DNA of 64,000 nt from XN24 sp047921455 (GTDB taxonomy: Bacteria > Pseudomonadota > Gammaproteobacteria > Steroidobacterales > XN24), in NCBI GenBank assembly GCA_047921455.1, contig JBLRWC010000004.1, positions 1 through 64,000 of the forward strand, in the 5' to 3' direction. Within the stretch, counting starts at the first letter, position 1, and each line of letters starts with the position of its first letter. The notes beneath the pieces are model-generated. The model did no database searches, had not been told where the DNA came from, and saw only the letters and a list, made by a program, of their open reading frames with translations. Positions 51,852 to 60,467 of the stretch are shown here, in pieces. The position numbers were made by a program, and so were the translations under genes.

Positions 51852-53102
51852 ATGAACAGTTTCGCGAGCCCCGTCGAAGACGCTGCGGCACAACTCGAGG
51901 CCCTGCTGGATGGGCGGTTGCCGGATGCGCGCGGCCGCTTCGGTCCGTGGGGCGGGCGCTTTGTGCCCGAGACATTGGTGCCGGCGCTGGACCGCTTGCA
52001 GGCTGGCGTTGCAAAACACCTGCACTCGGCCGAATTCCAGGGCTGCCTGGGGGCGGAACTGCGTGACTGGGTCGGTCGACCGACGGCGCTTACTTTCGCG
52101 CCACGGCTCTCGGAAGCCTGGGGCGCCGAGCTCTGGCTGAAGCGCGAGGATCTCGCCCACACCGGTGCGCACAAGATCAACAATGCGCTTGGCCAGGCCA
52201 TGCTCGCGAAAATGCTCGGCGCGAAACGCGTGGTGGCGGAAACCGGCGCCGGTCAGCATGGCGTGGCGTCTGCCGCGGCTTGCGCGCGTATCGGCCTACC
52301 CTGCCTCGTTTACATGGGCGAGATCGACTGCGAGCGACAGGTGCTGAACGTGGAGCGGATGCGGCGCCTCGGCGCCGAGGTGGTTCCCGTGACGAGCGGC
52401 GACCGCACCCTGCGGGCGGCGATTGACGAGGCATTGCGCGACTGGGTGTCTGACCCTGAAGGAACCTATTACCTGCTCGGCTCGGTGGTCGGGCCTCATC
52501 CCTATCCCTATCTCGTGCGCGAACTGCAGGCGGTGATCGGCATGGAAGCGCGCGACCAGGTGATCGAGCGAGCCGGCGGCCTGCCGGATCTCGTGGTCGC
52601 CTGCGTCGGCGGCGGCAGCAACGCGATCGGCCTGTTTCACGGTTTTCTCGGCGATCCCTCGGTGGAGATCCTGGGCATCGAGGCGGGCGGTCATGGCACG
52701 GGGCTCGGCGAGAACGCCGCGACCATCAGCTTCGGCCGCCCTGGCGTGCTGCATGGCACTTACTCGTTGCTGCTGTCGGATGATGATGGCCAGGTCTACG
52801 AGACCGACAGCGTCTCGGCCGGTCTCGATTATCCGGGCGTGGGTCCGGAACATGCCTTTCTGGCGACCATCGGCCGGGTGCGCTACGAGTATGCCGGGGA
52901 CCGGGAGTCGCTCGCTGCGCTCGACGAATGCTGCGAGCTGGAGGGCATTCTCCCTGCGCTGGAGACGGCGCACGCATTTGCCGGCGCGAAGCGCTGGGCG
53001 CGCACGAATCCCGGCAAGCGGATCGTGCTCGGCCTGTCCGGGCGGGGCGACAAGGACATGCCCACGCTCGCCAAATTTCCCAAGCAGGAGCGCACCCAAT
53101 GA
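51852..53102 (+). CDS. trpB: Tryptophan synthase beta chain
   Basis: This 416-residue PLP enzyme condenses indole with serine. PLP-binding Lys108 is in HTGAHKINNALGQ, the substrate loop in ETGAGQHGVA, and the phosphate-binding VGGGSNAIGLFH is intact. The first ~25 residues before GRFGPWGGRFVPETL are a somewhat longer than usual extension. GAAGGAG (51837-51843) sits 8 nt before the ATG at 51852; a GTG one codon earlier and an ATG at 51825 are possible. Its stop overlaps trpA by 4 bp. Confidence 0.96.
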   Translation: MNSFASPVEDAAAQLEALLDGRLPDARGRFGPWGGRFVPETLVPALDRLQAGVAKHLHSAEFQGCLGAELRDWVGRPTALTFAPRLSEAWGAELWLKREDLAHTGAHKINNALGQAMLAKMLGAKRVVAETGAGQHGVASAAACARIGLPCLVYMGEIDCERQVLNVERMRRLGAEVVPVTSGDRTLRAAIDEALRDWVSDPEGTYYLLGSVVGPHPYPYLVRELQAVIGMEARDQVIERAGGLPDLVVACVGGGSNAIGLFHGFLGDPSVEILGIEAGGHGTGLGENAATISFGRPGVLHGTYSLLLSDDDGQVYETDSVSAGLDYPGVGPEHAFLATIGRVRYEYAGDRESLAALDECCELEGILPALETAHAFAGAKRWARTNPGKRIVLGLSGRGDKDMPTLAKFPKQERTQ

Positions 53103-53878
53103 GTCCGCACGAGCGCATCAGCGCGGCGATTCGTGCCGCGGGCGACGAGGGGCGCACCGCGCTGGTCGCCTTCATCACGGCGGGTTATCCAAAAAAGACG
53201 GACTTCCGGGCGACCCTCGCGGAGGTGGCCGGCGCGGCCGACGTGGTCGAGGTGGGCGTGCCGTTTACCGATCCCATGGCCGACGGATTGACTATCCAGC
53301 GAGCCAGCCGGGAGGCCATCGCCCAGGGCGTGACCTTGTCGTGGATTCTCGACGAGATAGCCGCAATGGATCCGCCGCCGGCTGCGCCGGTGGTGCTGAT
53401 GAGCTATCTCAACCCGCTGCTGGCAATGGGTTATGAACGCCTTGCTCAACGCGCGATCGAGGCGGGCGTGGACGGTTTCATCGTGCCTGATCTGCCGCTC
53501 GATGAGAGCGGGCCGCTCGATGCGGCGCTTGCCGCCCAGGGGCTCGCGCTGGTGCACCTGGTCAGCCCGGTGACGCCGCCGGTTCGGATCGAGGCGGCCG
53601 CGCGCGCGAGTCGCGGCTTCCTGTACGCCGTCAACGTCACGGGTATCACCGGCGGCGCGCAAGCGGCGAATGCCGGCTTGCATGACTATCTCGGCCGTAT
53701 CGTGGCGGCCTCGACGGTGCCGGTGTGTGCCGGCTTCGGGGTGCGCAGCGCCGCGCAGGTTTCCGACCTTGGCCAGGTCGTGCCCGGCGTGATCGTCGGT
53801 TCGGCACTGGTCGAGGCGCTGGAGCGCGGTGAATCACCGGCGGCCTTCCTGGGCGCGCTCAGGACGCCTGCCGGCTGA
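53099..53878 (+). CDS. trpA: Tryptophan synthase alpha chain
   Basis: This 259-residue TIM-barrel enzyme splits indole-3-glycerol phosphate and passes indole to TrpB through the complex tunnel. Catalytic Glu51 and Asp62 (VVEVGVPFTDPMADG) match E. coli Glu49 and Asp60. The ATG overlaps the trpB stop (ATGA). It is the last gene of the trp operon. A GC hairpin right after the stop (about 53882-53895) lacks a T-run, so the operon end is not certain. Confidence 0.96.
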   Translation: MSPHERISAAIRAAGDEGRTALVAFITAGYPKKTDFRATLAEVAGAADVVEVGVPFTDPMADGLTIQRASREAIAQGVTLSWILDEIAAMDPPPAAPVVLMSYLNPLLAMGYERLAQRAIEAGVDGFIVPDLPLDESGPLDAALAAQGLALVHLVSPVTPPVRIEAAARASRGFLYAVNVTGITGGAQAANAGLHDYLGRIVAASTVPVCAGFGVRSAAQVSDLGQVVPGVIVGSALVEALERGESPAAFLGALRTPAG

Positions 53879-54084
53879 GCGCGCCGCCCGGCGGCGGATA
53901 GTTCTCGAGATACCATGGACAAGGCGTACGCCCCAACATGTCCTCGGTAAGCGCAATATCTGCCTCGGCCAGCGATTTGCGAAAACTTACGGTGCGGCTC
54001 TTGCACGCCTTGCAGGAATCCGCGTCGGCGCTGAATTTTCTCGGATCAGCTGCCGTCGGCTCGAGACAGCGTCGCGCGGCTTGC

Positions 54085-54090
54085 CTACAA
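54085..54090 (+). promoter_or_regulatory. -10-like TACAAT close to the DUF2237 start
   Basis: TACAAT (5 of 6) ends 7 nt before the ATG at 54098; GAGACA (54063-54068, 4 of 6) lies 16 bp upstream as a possible -35. There is no Shine-Dalgarno sequence between. The rest of the 219-bp gap after trpA shows no gene I can support. Confidence 0.4.
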
Positions 54091-54097
54091 TGTGTGC

Positions 54098-54469
54098 ATG
54101 TCGACCGCGAAAAATGTGCTCGGTGAACCGCTGCAGCCCTGCAGCATGGATCCGCTGACGGGTTTCTTCCGTGACGGCTGCTGCCACACCGGGCCGTACG
54201 ACGTCGGCCGCCACGTGGTGTGTGCCCGACTCAGCGCCGAGTTTCTCGAATTCTCGAAATCCCGCGGCAACGATTTGAGCACGCCGCGGCCGGAAGCCGG
54301 TTTCCCTGGCCTCAAGCCGGGCGATCGCTGGTGCCTGTGCGCGGCGCGCTGGCAAGAGGCGCTGGACGCGGGCTGTGCGCCGAAGGTGGTGCTCACGGCC
54401 ACCCACGAGGCTGCCCTGCAGGTCATCCGGCTGGAAGACCTCAAGCGGCACGCATTCGATTTGTGTTGA
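54098..54469 (+). CDS. DUF2237 family protein
   Basis: This 123-residue cytosolic protein matches DUF2237: STAKNVLGEPLQPCSMDPLTGFFRDGCC, TGPYDVGRHVVCA, and the terminal motif CLCAARWQEALDAGCAPKVVLTATHEAAL. Conserved cysteines may bind a metal or thiol. The function of the family is unknown. The start follows a TACAAT by 7 nt without a ribosome-binding site. The cupin gene follows after 13 bp on the same strand. Confidence 0.9.
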   Translation: MSTAKNVLGEPLQPCSMDPLTGFFRDGCCHTGPYDVGRHVVCARLSAEFLEFSKSRGNDLSTPRPEAGFPGLKPGDRWCLCAARWQEALDAGCAPKVVLTATHEAALQVIRLEDLKRHAFDLC

Positions 54470-54482
54470 GGGGAGCGCTGGC

Positions 54483-54767
54483 GTGAAGGCCGTACGGAAA
54501 CTGCAAGCGAAGCTCGAGGCGGATGGTTACCAGGTGTCGCTGCACCTGCTCGCGCCGGGTACCGAATTCGCCGCTCACTGTCCCTGCGAGACACGTATCG
54601 AGGCGGTATTTTGCGGCCAGTTGCGACTGGCAATCGGCGGCCAGTCGCGCTTGCTCGGGCCCGGCGACTGGCTCGAGGTACCCGCGGGCGTCACGATCGA
54701 CTCCGCGGTGGTCGGCGACGAGCCGGTACTCGGCCTGGCCGCCGTCCGCGCGCCGCACGCGCGTTGA
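54483..54767 (+). CDS. Small single-domain cupin protein
   Basis: This 94-residue protein is one beta-barrel cupin: LHLLAPGTEFAAHCPCETRIEAVFCGQLRLAIGGQSRLLGPGDWLEVPAGVT covers both cupin motifs, though the metal-binding His set is incomplete (one His, then Cys/Glu). It may bind a small ligand or stress signal. The GTG start is supported by GGGGAG 7 nt upstream. It is co-transcribed with the DUF2237 gene and ends before a strong two-way hairpin. Confidence 0.78.
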   Translation: MKAVRKLQAKLEADGYQVSLHLLAPGTEFAAHCPCETRIEAVFCGQLRLAIGGQSRLLGPGDWLEVPAGVTIDSAVVGDEPVLGLAAVRAPHAR

Positions 54768-54780
54768 ATCCGCGGTCCAG

Positions 54781-54811
54781 GCGCACGGGCGGGGTCGCCT
54801 CGCCCGTGCGC
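54781..54811. terminator. Bidirectional hairpin between convergent cupin and doxX genes
   Basis: GCGCACGGGCG (54781-54791) pairs perfectly with CGCCCGTGCGC (54801-54811), 11 bp with a 9-nt loop, followed by TTCGTT. The symmetry and position between convergent stops suggest it ends both transcripts. Confidence 0.65.
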
Positions 54812-54816
54812 TTCGT

Positions 54817-55197
54817 TCAAGCGCGGCGCGCGTCCAGCGACCAGCGGCCGGCGCCATGCACGACCAGCAGCAGGAAACCGCCCGCGATGGCGAGATTCTT
54901 GAGGAACTGCGTCTGTTCGGCCGGGTCGAGGGGGCTGTGAAAAATCAGCCCGGACAACACCGTGAAACCCGCCAGCAGGAAGGCCGCCAGCCGGGTTCGG
55001 TAGCCGATCGCGATGGCGAGGCCGCCGACGATTTCCAACGCGATCACGAGCGGTAGCAGCATGCCGGGCACGCCCATGGATTGCATGTAGCCGGCGGTGC
55101 CCTCGTAACCCGGGATCTTGCCCAGTCCGGCGACGATGAACAGCGCGGCCAGGAAGATACGCGCGGCAAGATCCGCCAAGGGAAACAGCTTGGTCAT
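54817..55197 (-). CDS. DoxX family membrane protein
   Basis: This 126-residue protein has four hydrophobic helices and the DoxX pattern: LAARIFLAALFIVAGLGKIPGYEGTAGYM at the start and FLKNLAIAGGFLLLVVHGAGRWSLDA at the end. Family members are linked to quinone or thiosulfate chemistry or to oxidative stress, but most are uncharacterised. The Met at 55197 has GAGGAA 8 nt upstream; a Met eight codons earlier is less likely. The pirin gene lies just upstream on the same strand (50 bp), a frequent pairing. Confidence 0.88.
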   Translation of the reverse strand: MTKLFPLADLAARIFLAALFIVAGLGKIPGYEGTAGYMQSMGVPGMLLPLVIALEIVGGLAIAIGYRTRLAAFLLAGFTVLSGLIFHSPLDPAEQTQFLKNLAIAGGFLLLVVHGAGRWSLDARRA

Positions 55198-55247
55198 GGT
55201 ATTTGGTTCCTCTGTTTGCATGGTTCAGGGGGGCGCTGACGCCTGGC

Positions 55248-56102
55248 TTACTCGAGCGGCGCGACCAACGCGCCGGACTGGTAGTCGCGCATGGCCTGGC
55301 GGATCTGTTCGGTCGTGTTCATGACGAATGGTCCGTACTGGACGATTGGCTCGCCGAGCGGCTGCCCGGACAGCAGCAGCATCCCGGCCCCGGCCGCGTC
55401 CGCGACGATCCCGATCTCGCCGTCGCCATCCAGGATGGCGAGCTGGCCGCTTTCGAGCCAGGTTTCCGGCTCGGCGGGGGCGCTGATGCGTATACGGCCA
55501 TGGAAGGGTCGCACCAGCGCGCGGTGGCCGGCCGGAGGCGCCCAGGCAAAACGGCCATCAGGCGCCAGCTGCAGTTCCAACACGGATGCTTCGCAGGCTG
55601 TCCGGTCGATCGGCGATACGGCGTCGCCGTAGCGCCCGGCGATGATTCGCAGGCGACCCTGCTCGAGCCGCAAGTCGGGCAACGCGTCAGCTTCTGCCTG
55701 CTCATAGTCGGGTTCGCGCAACTTGTCCGCGGCCGGCAGGTTGATCCAGAGCTGGAAGCCGTGGATACGGCCCTCGCCGGGCAGCGGCATTTCGGAGTGG
55801 ATGACGCCGCGGCCGGCCGACATCCACTGGGCGCCGCCGGCGCGGATGGCGGCCCGGTGGCCCATGTGGTCCTGGTGCTCGAAACCCCCGTCGAGCATGA
55901 TGGTCAACGTCTCTATGCCGCGGTGCGGATGCGACGGGAACCCCGCGACGAACTCGTCGCGCTGGTCCGAGCGAATTTCATCAAGCATCAGGAAAGGGTC
56001 CAGGTCGTGGCGCCCCTGGCCGACGATGCGACGGATTTTGACGCCCGCACCGTCGGAAGCGGGCTGATCCTGGAGCACCTGGCGAATGTGTCGCTTGTTC
56101 AT
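55248..56102 (-). CDS. Pirin family protein
   Basis: This 284-residue bicupin protein has the pirin N-terminal domain with metal ligands in FPSHPHRGIETLTIM and AGRGVIHSEMP, and a C-terminal pirin domain ending ALVAPLE. Some pirins, such as YhhW, have quercetinase activity; others act as regulators. The Met at 56102 has GAGG 7 nt upstream. It is divergent from a LysR regulator across a palindrome-rich AT island, so that regulator probably controls it and the downstream doxX. Confidence 0.92.
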   Translation of the reverse strand: MNKRHIRQVLQDQPASDGAGVKIRRIVGQGRHDLDPFLMLDEIRSDQRDEFVAGFPSHPHRGIETLTIMLDGGFEHQDHMGHRAAIRAGGAQWMSAGRGVIHSEMPLPGEGRIHGFQLWINLPAADKLREPDYEQAEADALPDLRLEQGRLRIIAGRYGDAVSPIDRTACEASVLELQLAPDGRFAWAPPAGHRALVRPFHGRIRISAPAEPETWLESGQLAILDGDGEIGIVADAAGAGMLLLSGQPLGEPIVQYGPFVMNTTEQIRQAMRDYQSGALVAPLE

Positions 56103-56147
56103 GGATTGGCCTCGTGTTGTATGGGGCAAAAATTAGCTTCTATTTAG

Positions 56148-56195
56148 TCGAATATAAATGGCAAAATATAGCCAAATGTATTCGATTAAATCGAA
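56148..56195. promoter_or_regulatory. Nested palindromic operator between pirin and lysR genes
   Basis: TCGAATA (56148-56154) mirrors TATTCGA (56179-56185), and inside it TGGC (56159-56162) mirrors GCCA (56171-56174). Overlapping the end is TTCGATTAAATCGAA (56181-56195), 7-bp arms with a T-N11-A LysR core. It abuts the lysR start codon. The 93-bp gap is strongly AT-rich. Confidence 0.65.
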
Positions 56196-57083
56196 ATGAG
56201 GCCGCGGGTAACCCTGGAGCAATGGCGCATGCTCCAGGCTGTAATCGATCATGGCGGCTACGCTGGCGCTGCCGAGGCGCTGTCGAAATCCGTCTCTACG
56301 GTCAACTATGGTATCCGTCGGCTCGAGGCCGGCCTGGGGGTGGCCCTGCTCGAACTGGAGGGGCGGCGCGCGGTGCTGACGCCGGCCGGCGCGGAGTTGC
56401 TGCGGCGCTCGCGCTACCTGCTCGACGAGGCGCTGGCGATCGAACGCGCGGCGCGCGTGCTTGCGGCGGGCTGGGAGCCGGTGGTTCGGCTCGCGGTCGA
56501 GGTGATCTTCCCGCAGGACCGGCTGCTGGCGAGCCTGGACGCGTTCGCCGGCCTCACCGGCACGACGCGCGTGGAACTGATCGAATCGGTGTTATCCGGC
56601 ACGATCGAGCAGCTGTTTTCCGGCACCGCTGACCTGGCGATCACCGCATGGGTGCCGCCGGGCTTCCTCGGCGAGCCGCTGGCCACGGTGGAATTCGTTG
56701 CCGTTGCCAACCCCGGCCATGCGTTGCATGCGCTCGGTCGGTCGCTGACCCAGCGCGACCTGCGCCAGCACCGCCAGCTCGTGGTGCGCGACTCCGGCCT
56801 GAAGGAGAGCCGCGATGCGGGCTGGCTTGGCGCCGAGCAGCGCTGGACGGTGAGCCACCTGGCGACCTCGGTCGAGGCCGTGACACGCGGCATGGGTTTT
56901 GCCTGGCTGCCGCGGCACCGCATCACCGGCTTGCTGGCGGACGATGCACTAAAGCCGTTGCCGCTGGTCGAAGGCGCCGTGCGGCACCAGGAGCTCTACC
57001 TGGTGTTCGCGGATCGTGATGACGCCGGGCCTGCGACCCGGGCCTTGGCCGACTGTCTCAGGAGGACTTGCCCGCCAGCCTGA
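56196..57083 (+). CDS. LysR family transcriptional regulator
   Basis: This 295-residue regulator has an N-terminal winged helix-turn-helix (about residues 5-65, LEQWRMLQAVIDHGGYAGAAEALSKSVSTVNYGIRRLE) and a substrate-binding domain. It is divergent from pirin-doxX, and a T-N11-A palindrome directly precedes its ATG, so it likely regulates both directions. The inducer is unknown. Its 3' end overlaps the convergent ubiB gene by 26 bp. Confidence 0.92.
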   Translation: MRPRVTLEQWRMLQAVIDHGGYAGAAEALSKSVSTVNYGIRRLEAGLGVALLELEGRRAVLTPAGAELLRRSRYLLDEALAIERAARVLAAGWEPVVRLAVEVIFPQDRLLASLDAFAGLTGTTRVELIESVLSGTIEQLFSGTADLAITAWVPPGFLGEPLATVEFVAVANPGHALHALGRSLTQRDLRQHRQLVVRDSGLKESRDAGWLGAEQRWTVSHLATSVEAVTRGMGFAWLPRHRITGLLADDALKPLPLVEGAVRHQELYLVFADRDDAGPATRALADCLRRTCPPA

Positions 57084-58710
57084 TCGCCAGCAGCGCGACG
57101 CCGGCACCGAACAGCACCCAGCCGAGCGCCACGGGCGTTGCCGCGAGGCCGATCCACAGGACGCCGCCGACCAGCAAAGCCCCGCCGGTGCCCGTGCGCC
57201 AGCGTTGCTGCCGGTCCGCGCGCAGCTCGGCGCGCAGCGGCTCGATGCCCGGGTGCTTTACTTCGACCTGCAACCGTCCCTCGGCCGCCTGCTGCAGAAT
57301 GCTGTGCAACACCTGCGGGAATTCCTGGATGGTTTCGCCGACTTCTGGCAGTTGTTCGCGCAGCCGCGCGACGATCGCCCGGCCGCTGACCCGCTCGCGC
57401 ATCCACTCCTTGAGGATCGGCTGCGCGGTCTCCCACAGGTCCAGGTCGGGATACAGTTCGCGGCCCAGGCCCTCGATATTCAGCAGCGTCTTTTCGAGCA
57501 GGATCAGCTGCGGTTGAACTTCCATGTCGAAGCGGCGCGCCACCGTGAACAGCCGCACGATGAACTGGCCGAAAGAGATGTCCTTGAGCGGCCGATTGAA
57601 GATGGGCTCGCAGACGGTGCGGAAGGCGGATTCCACGTCCTCGACACGGGTGCCCGGCGCGAGCCAGCCGGACTCCACGTGCAGGCGTGCAACGCGGCCG
57701 TAGTCGCGATTGAAGAACGCGAGGAAGCTTTCCGCCAGGTATTGCTGGTCGCGAGCACTCAGGCTGCCGACGATGCCGAAGTCGACCGCGATGTATTGCG
57801 GGTTCGCGGGATCCCTGGGGTCGACGAAGATGTTGCCGGGATGCATGTCGGCATGGAAAAAATTGTGGCGGAATACCTGGGTGAAAAAGATCTCCACGCC
57901 GTTCGCGGCCAGCCGGCGCATGTCGATATGCGCGGCATGAAGTTTTTCCGTTTCGCCGATGTTGATGCCGTGAATGCGCTCCATCACCAGCACGCCGGGG
58001 CGGCACCAGTCCCAGTAAGGCTCAGGCACGTACAGCAGCGGCGAACCCTCGAAGTTGCGGCGCAACTGTGAGGCGTTGGCGGCCTCGCGCATCAGGTCGA
58101 GCTCGTCCATCAGCGTCGTGTCGAATTCCCGCACGACGTCGCGCGGCCGCAGGCGTCGTACGTCGCTGCGGTAGCGTTCCGCCAGGGCCGCCAGCGCATG
58201 CAGCACATCAACGTCGCGGCGGATCTGCTCCCGCACGCCGGGCCGCAACACCTTGACGATGGCCTCGCGCCCGTCCGGCAGCTGTGCGGTGTGCACCTGC
58301 GCGATCGAGGCGGCGGCCAGCGGCTCGTCGTCGAAGCGCGCAAACATTTCGTCGAGCGGTTTGCGGTAGGCGGCCGCCAGCTGGCGATGAGTTTCTGCGG
58401 CCGGGAACGGCGGCACGCGGTCCTGCAGCTTGGCCAGCTCCATGGCGATCTCGCGCGGCAGCAGGTCGCGCCGGGTGGAGAGCGCCTGGCCGAACTTGAC
58501 GAAGATCGGGCCGAGCTCGACCAGCGCCTCGCGAATCCGTACCCCCATCGGCTGGTCGCGCGCGGCCTGGCGCATGCCCAATCCGGGCACGCGCCGCAGC
58601 CGTGCCAGCGGTCGGAACAGGTGGGTTGCCGAAACCAGTTCATCCAGCCCGTGTTTCAGGAGCACGCGCTGGATATGCAGCATCCTGAAGAGTTGGCGTG
58701 GTCCGATCAA
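57058..58710 (-). CDS. ubiB: Ubiquinone biosynthesis protein UbiB (ABC1 kinase-like)
   Basis: This 550-residue atypical kinase supports ubiquinone synthesis, probably by using ATP to free lipid intermediates from the membrane. It has the family's Ala-rich loop AAASIAQVH, the Lys in IVKVLRPGV, DMHPGNIFVD and AVDFGIVGSL, and two C-terminal TM helices (about 505-545). The start overlaps the ubiJ stop by 4 bp. It ends the DUF971-ubiE-ubiJ-ubiB operon. Confidence 0.96.
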   Translation of the reverse strand: MIGPRQLFRMLHIQRVLLKHGLDELVSATHLFRPLARLRRVPGLGMRQAARDQPMGVRIREALVELGPIFVKFGQALSTRRDLLPREIAMELAKLQDRVPPFPAAETHRQLAAAYRKPLDEMFARFDDEPLAAASIAQVHTAQLPDGREAIVKVLRPGVREQIRRDVDVLHALAALAERYRSDVRRLRPRDVVREFDTTLMDELDLMREAANASQLRRNFEGSPLLYVPEPYWDWCRPGVLVMERIHGINIGETEKLHAAHIDMRRLAANGVEIFFTQVFRHNFFHADMHPGNIFVDPRDPANPQYIAVDFGIVGSLSARDQQYLAESFLAFFNRDYGRVARLHVESGWLAPGTRVEDVESAFRTVCEPIFNRPLKDISFGQFIVRLFTVARRFDMEVQPQLILLEKTLLNIEGLGRELYPDLDLWETAQPILKEWMRERVSGRAIVARLREQLPEVGETIQEFPQVLHSILQQAAEGRLQVEVKHPGIEPLRAELRADRQQRWRTGTGGALLVGGVLWIGLAATPVALGWVLFGAGVALLAIRLAGKSS

Positions 58711-59291
58711 CGCGCCTGCTCCAGGCGCGCGACACGGGCTTCGAGGCGCGCCAGGGCGGCGGCCGTGTCATCCACGCCCTCGAGAAAAGCCTCGACTTCC
58801 GCGCGGGCCGGCAGCTCGCGACTTTCTTCCTGCAAATACTCGGCGAGCGTGCGCGACAGCCGGTCCGCGGCATCCAGGCCCCAGCCGGTGAAGCTGCGCA
58901 CCAGGTTGCCGGCCTGGCGCGCGGCGACGTCGCCGACCAGCCGCGACAGTTCTTCCTCGAAGTCGGGCGCCGCGATCGAGATGAGGTCGCGGAAGTCACG
59001 CGCCACCAGCGGGTCACCGCTGATGCGCACGGCTCGGGACCGCAGCAGGCTCTCGTCGCCGGTGGCGGCGAGCCGCGCCAGGGCGCCCGGGGTGCCGCCC
59101 AGGCACGCATCCGCATCCGCCTGCTCGGCGAGGGCGACGCGAGCGCCCTGCGATACCAGCGTGAGGCCGATGCCGAGGCCGTCCAGTTCGATGCGGAAAC
59201 TCGAGCCTTCCAGGGCGCGACAGCGCTGCGCGGCATCGCTGGACGCGGCAATGCCGCGATTGAGCAGCGCGACGAGCGGTTCAAACATCAA
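58707..59291 (-). CDS. ubiJ: Ubiquinone biosynthesis accessory factor UbiJ (SCP2 domain)
   Basis: This 194-residue protein has an N-terminal SCP2-like lipid-binding domain (about residues 15-100) and a C-terminal helical region (about 140-194) with a coiled coil at the end (ALARLEARVARLEQA). UbiJ holds ubiquinone intermediates within the soluble Ubi complex. The position between ubiE and ubiB, with 4-bp overlaps on both sides, supports the call. Start is MM at 59291; the second Met is equally possible. Confidence 0.9.
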   Translation of the reverse strand: MMFEPLVALLNRGIAASSDAAQRCRALEGSSFRIELDGLGIGLTLVSQGARVALAEQADADACLGGTPGALARLAATGDESLLRSRAVRISGDPLVARDFRDLISIAAPDFEEELSRLVGDVAARQAGNLVRSFTGWGLDAADRLSRTLAEYLQEESRELPARAEVEAFLEGVDDTAAALARLEARVARLEQAR

Positions 59292-60040
59292 TATTTCCAG
59301 CCCCGGTGCAGGGCGACGATGCCGCCCGTGAGATTGTGATAACGGCAGCCTTCGAAGCCCTGGTCCGCCATCATCGCCTGCAAGGTCTGCTGGTCTGGAT
59401 GCATGCGGATCGATTCGGCCAGGTAGCGGTAACTGGCGTCGTCGCCGGCCACTCGCTTGCCGATCGCCGGCAACACCTGGAAGGAATACAGGTCGTAGGC
59501 CGGCGCCAACGGTTCGACCGGCTTGGAAAATTCGAGCACGAGCAGTTGGCCGCCGGGGCGGAGGACGCGAAAAATCTCCGCCAGTGCGCGCTCCTTGCGG
59601 GTGACGTTACGCAGCCCGAAGGCGATAGTGACCACGTCGAAGCTGTCGTCCCCGAGCGGCAACGCCTCGGCGTCAGCGAGGCAATACTCGACGCCTGTGC
59701 CGGCCAGGCCGCGGTCGAGCAGCCGTTCGCGGCCGCGCCGGAGCATGGCTTCGTTGATGTCGGACAACACCACCCGGCCGCCCGGCGCCACCCGCGGCGC
59801 CATCAGTGCCGCCAGGTCGCCGGTGCCACCGGCCAGGTCCAGTACCTGCTTGCCGGGCCGCAGGCCGGCCTTTTCCACCGTGAAGCGTTTCCAGACGCGG
59901 TGGATGCCGAGCGACATCAGGTCGTTCATCAGGTCGTAACGGCCGGCAACCGAGTCGAACACGCCGCGTACCCGGCGCGCCTTCTCGGCTACCGGGACTT
60001 CGGTAAACCCGAAGTGCGTGGTGTCCTTCTGGCCGCTCAT
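59288..60040 (-). CDS. ubiE: Ubiquinone/menaquinone C-methyltransferase
   Basis: This 250-residue class I methyltransferase C-methylates the benzoquinol ring (and demethylmenaquinol where present) with SAM. The SAM-binding motif is VLDLAGGTGDLA, and the UbiE signatures YDLMNDLMSLGIHRVWKR and NVTRKERALAEIFRVLRPGG are complete. Its ATG overlaps the DUF971 stop by 4 bp, and ubiJ overlaps its end. Confidence 0.97.
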   Translation of the reverse strand: MSGQKDTTHFGFTEVPVAEKARRVRGVFDSVAGRYDLMNDLMSLGIHRVWKRFTVEKAGLRPGKQVLDLAGGTGDLAALMAPRVAPGGRVVLSDINEAMLRRGRERLLDRGLAGTGVEYCLADAEALPLGDDSFDVVTIAFGLRNVTRKERALAEIFRVLRPGGQLLVLEFSKPVEPLAPAYDLYSFQVLPAIGKRVAGDDASYRYLAESIRMHPDQQTLQAMMADQGFEGCRYHNLTGGIVALHRGWKY

Positions 60041-60414
60041 TCCGGGGACACTTCCTTGCGCTGGTAACCGACCTCGTCCAGCCGCTCGAGATAAGTCGAC
60101 CAGTTTTCGTCGTAGTTTTCGCCGAGCCAGTGCAGATACGACCAGGAGAACAGCCCGGAATCGTGCTTGTCGTCGAACACCAGCTTGATTGCATAGTGGC
60201 CGACGGGCTGGATTGCGCTGATATTCACTTTCTCCTTGCCGATCATCAGCACTGCCTGCCCGGGCCCGTGCCCCTGGACCTCCGCGGAAGGCGAGAACAC
60301 GCGCAGGTACTCGGCCGGGAACTTGAAATTCGTGCCGTCTTCCCAGCCGACCTCGAGCACCCGCGACTTGCGGTGCATGCGGATGGTGACGGGGGATGCG
60401 ATGTCAGCGCTCAT
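60037..60414 (-). CDS. DUF971 / gamma-butyrobetaine hydroxylase N-terminal-like protein
   Basis: This 125-residue protein matches DUF971, the zinc-binding N-terminal fold of gamma-butyrobetaine hydroxylase, as a stand-alone protein: RKSRVLEVGWEDG, FKFPAEYLRVFSPSAEV, and GHYAIKLVFDDKHDSGLFSWSYL. It precedes ubiE in many gammaproteobacteria, and its role is unknown. It is first in the ubi operon here; TACAAT on the minus strand (60446-60451) is a candidate -10. Confidence 0.92.
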   Translation of the reverse strand: MSADIASPVTIRMHRKSRVLEVGWEDGTNFKFPAEYLRVFSPSAEVQGHGPGQAVLMIGKEKVNISAIQPVGHYAIKLVFDDKHDSGLFSWSYLHWLGENYDENWSTYLERLDEVGYQRKEVSPE

Positions 60415-60452
60415 AGCGGCTCCAGGTAATCAGGCGATGCGCAACATTGTAA

Positions 60453-60467
60453 GGGGGCGCCGCCCCC
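60453..60467 (-). terminator. GC hairpin at the end of hslU
   Basis: A perfect 6-bp GGGGGC/GCCCCC stem with a 3-nt loop begins at the hslU stop codon and is followed on the minus strand by TTAC. It may end the hslVU transcript, though the T-run is short. Confidence 0.5.

Noticed and set aside
53882..53896. GC hairpin directly after trpA as an operon terminator.
   Set aside because: Short stem and no T-run; could be chance in GC-rich sequence.
53879..54097. Possible small gene or tRNA between trpA and the DUF2237 gene.
   Set aside because: A 62-codon frame here lacks a ribosome-binding site and overlaps the next gene; no cloverleaf could be drawn.
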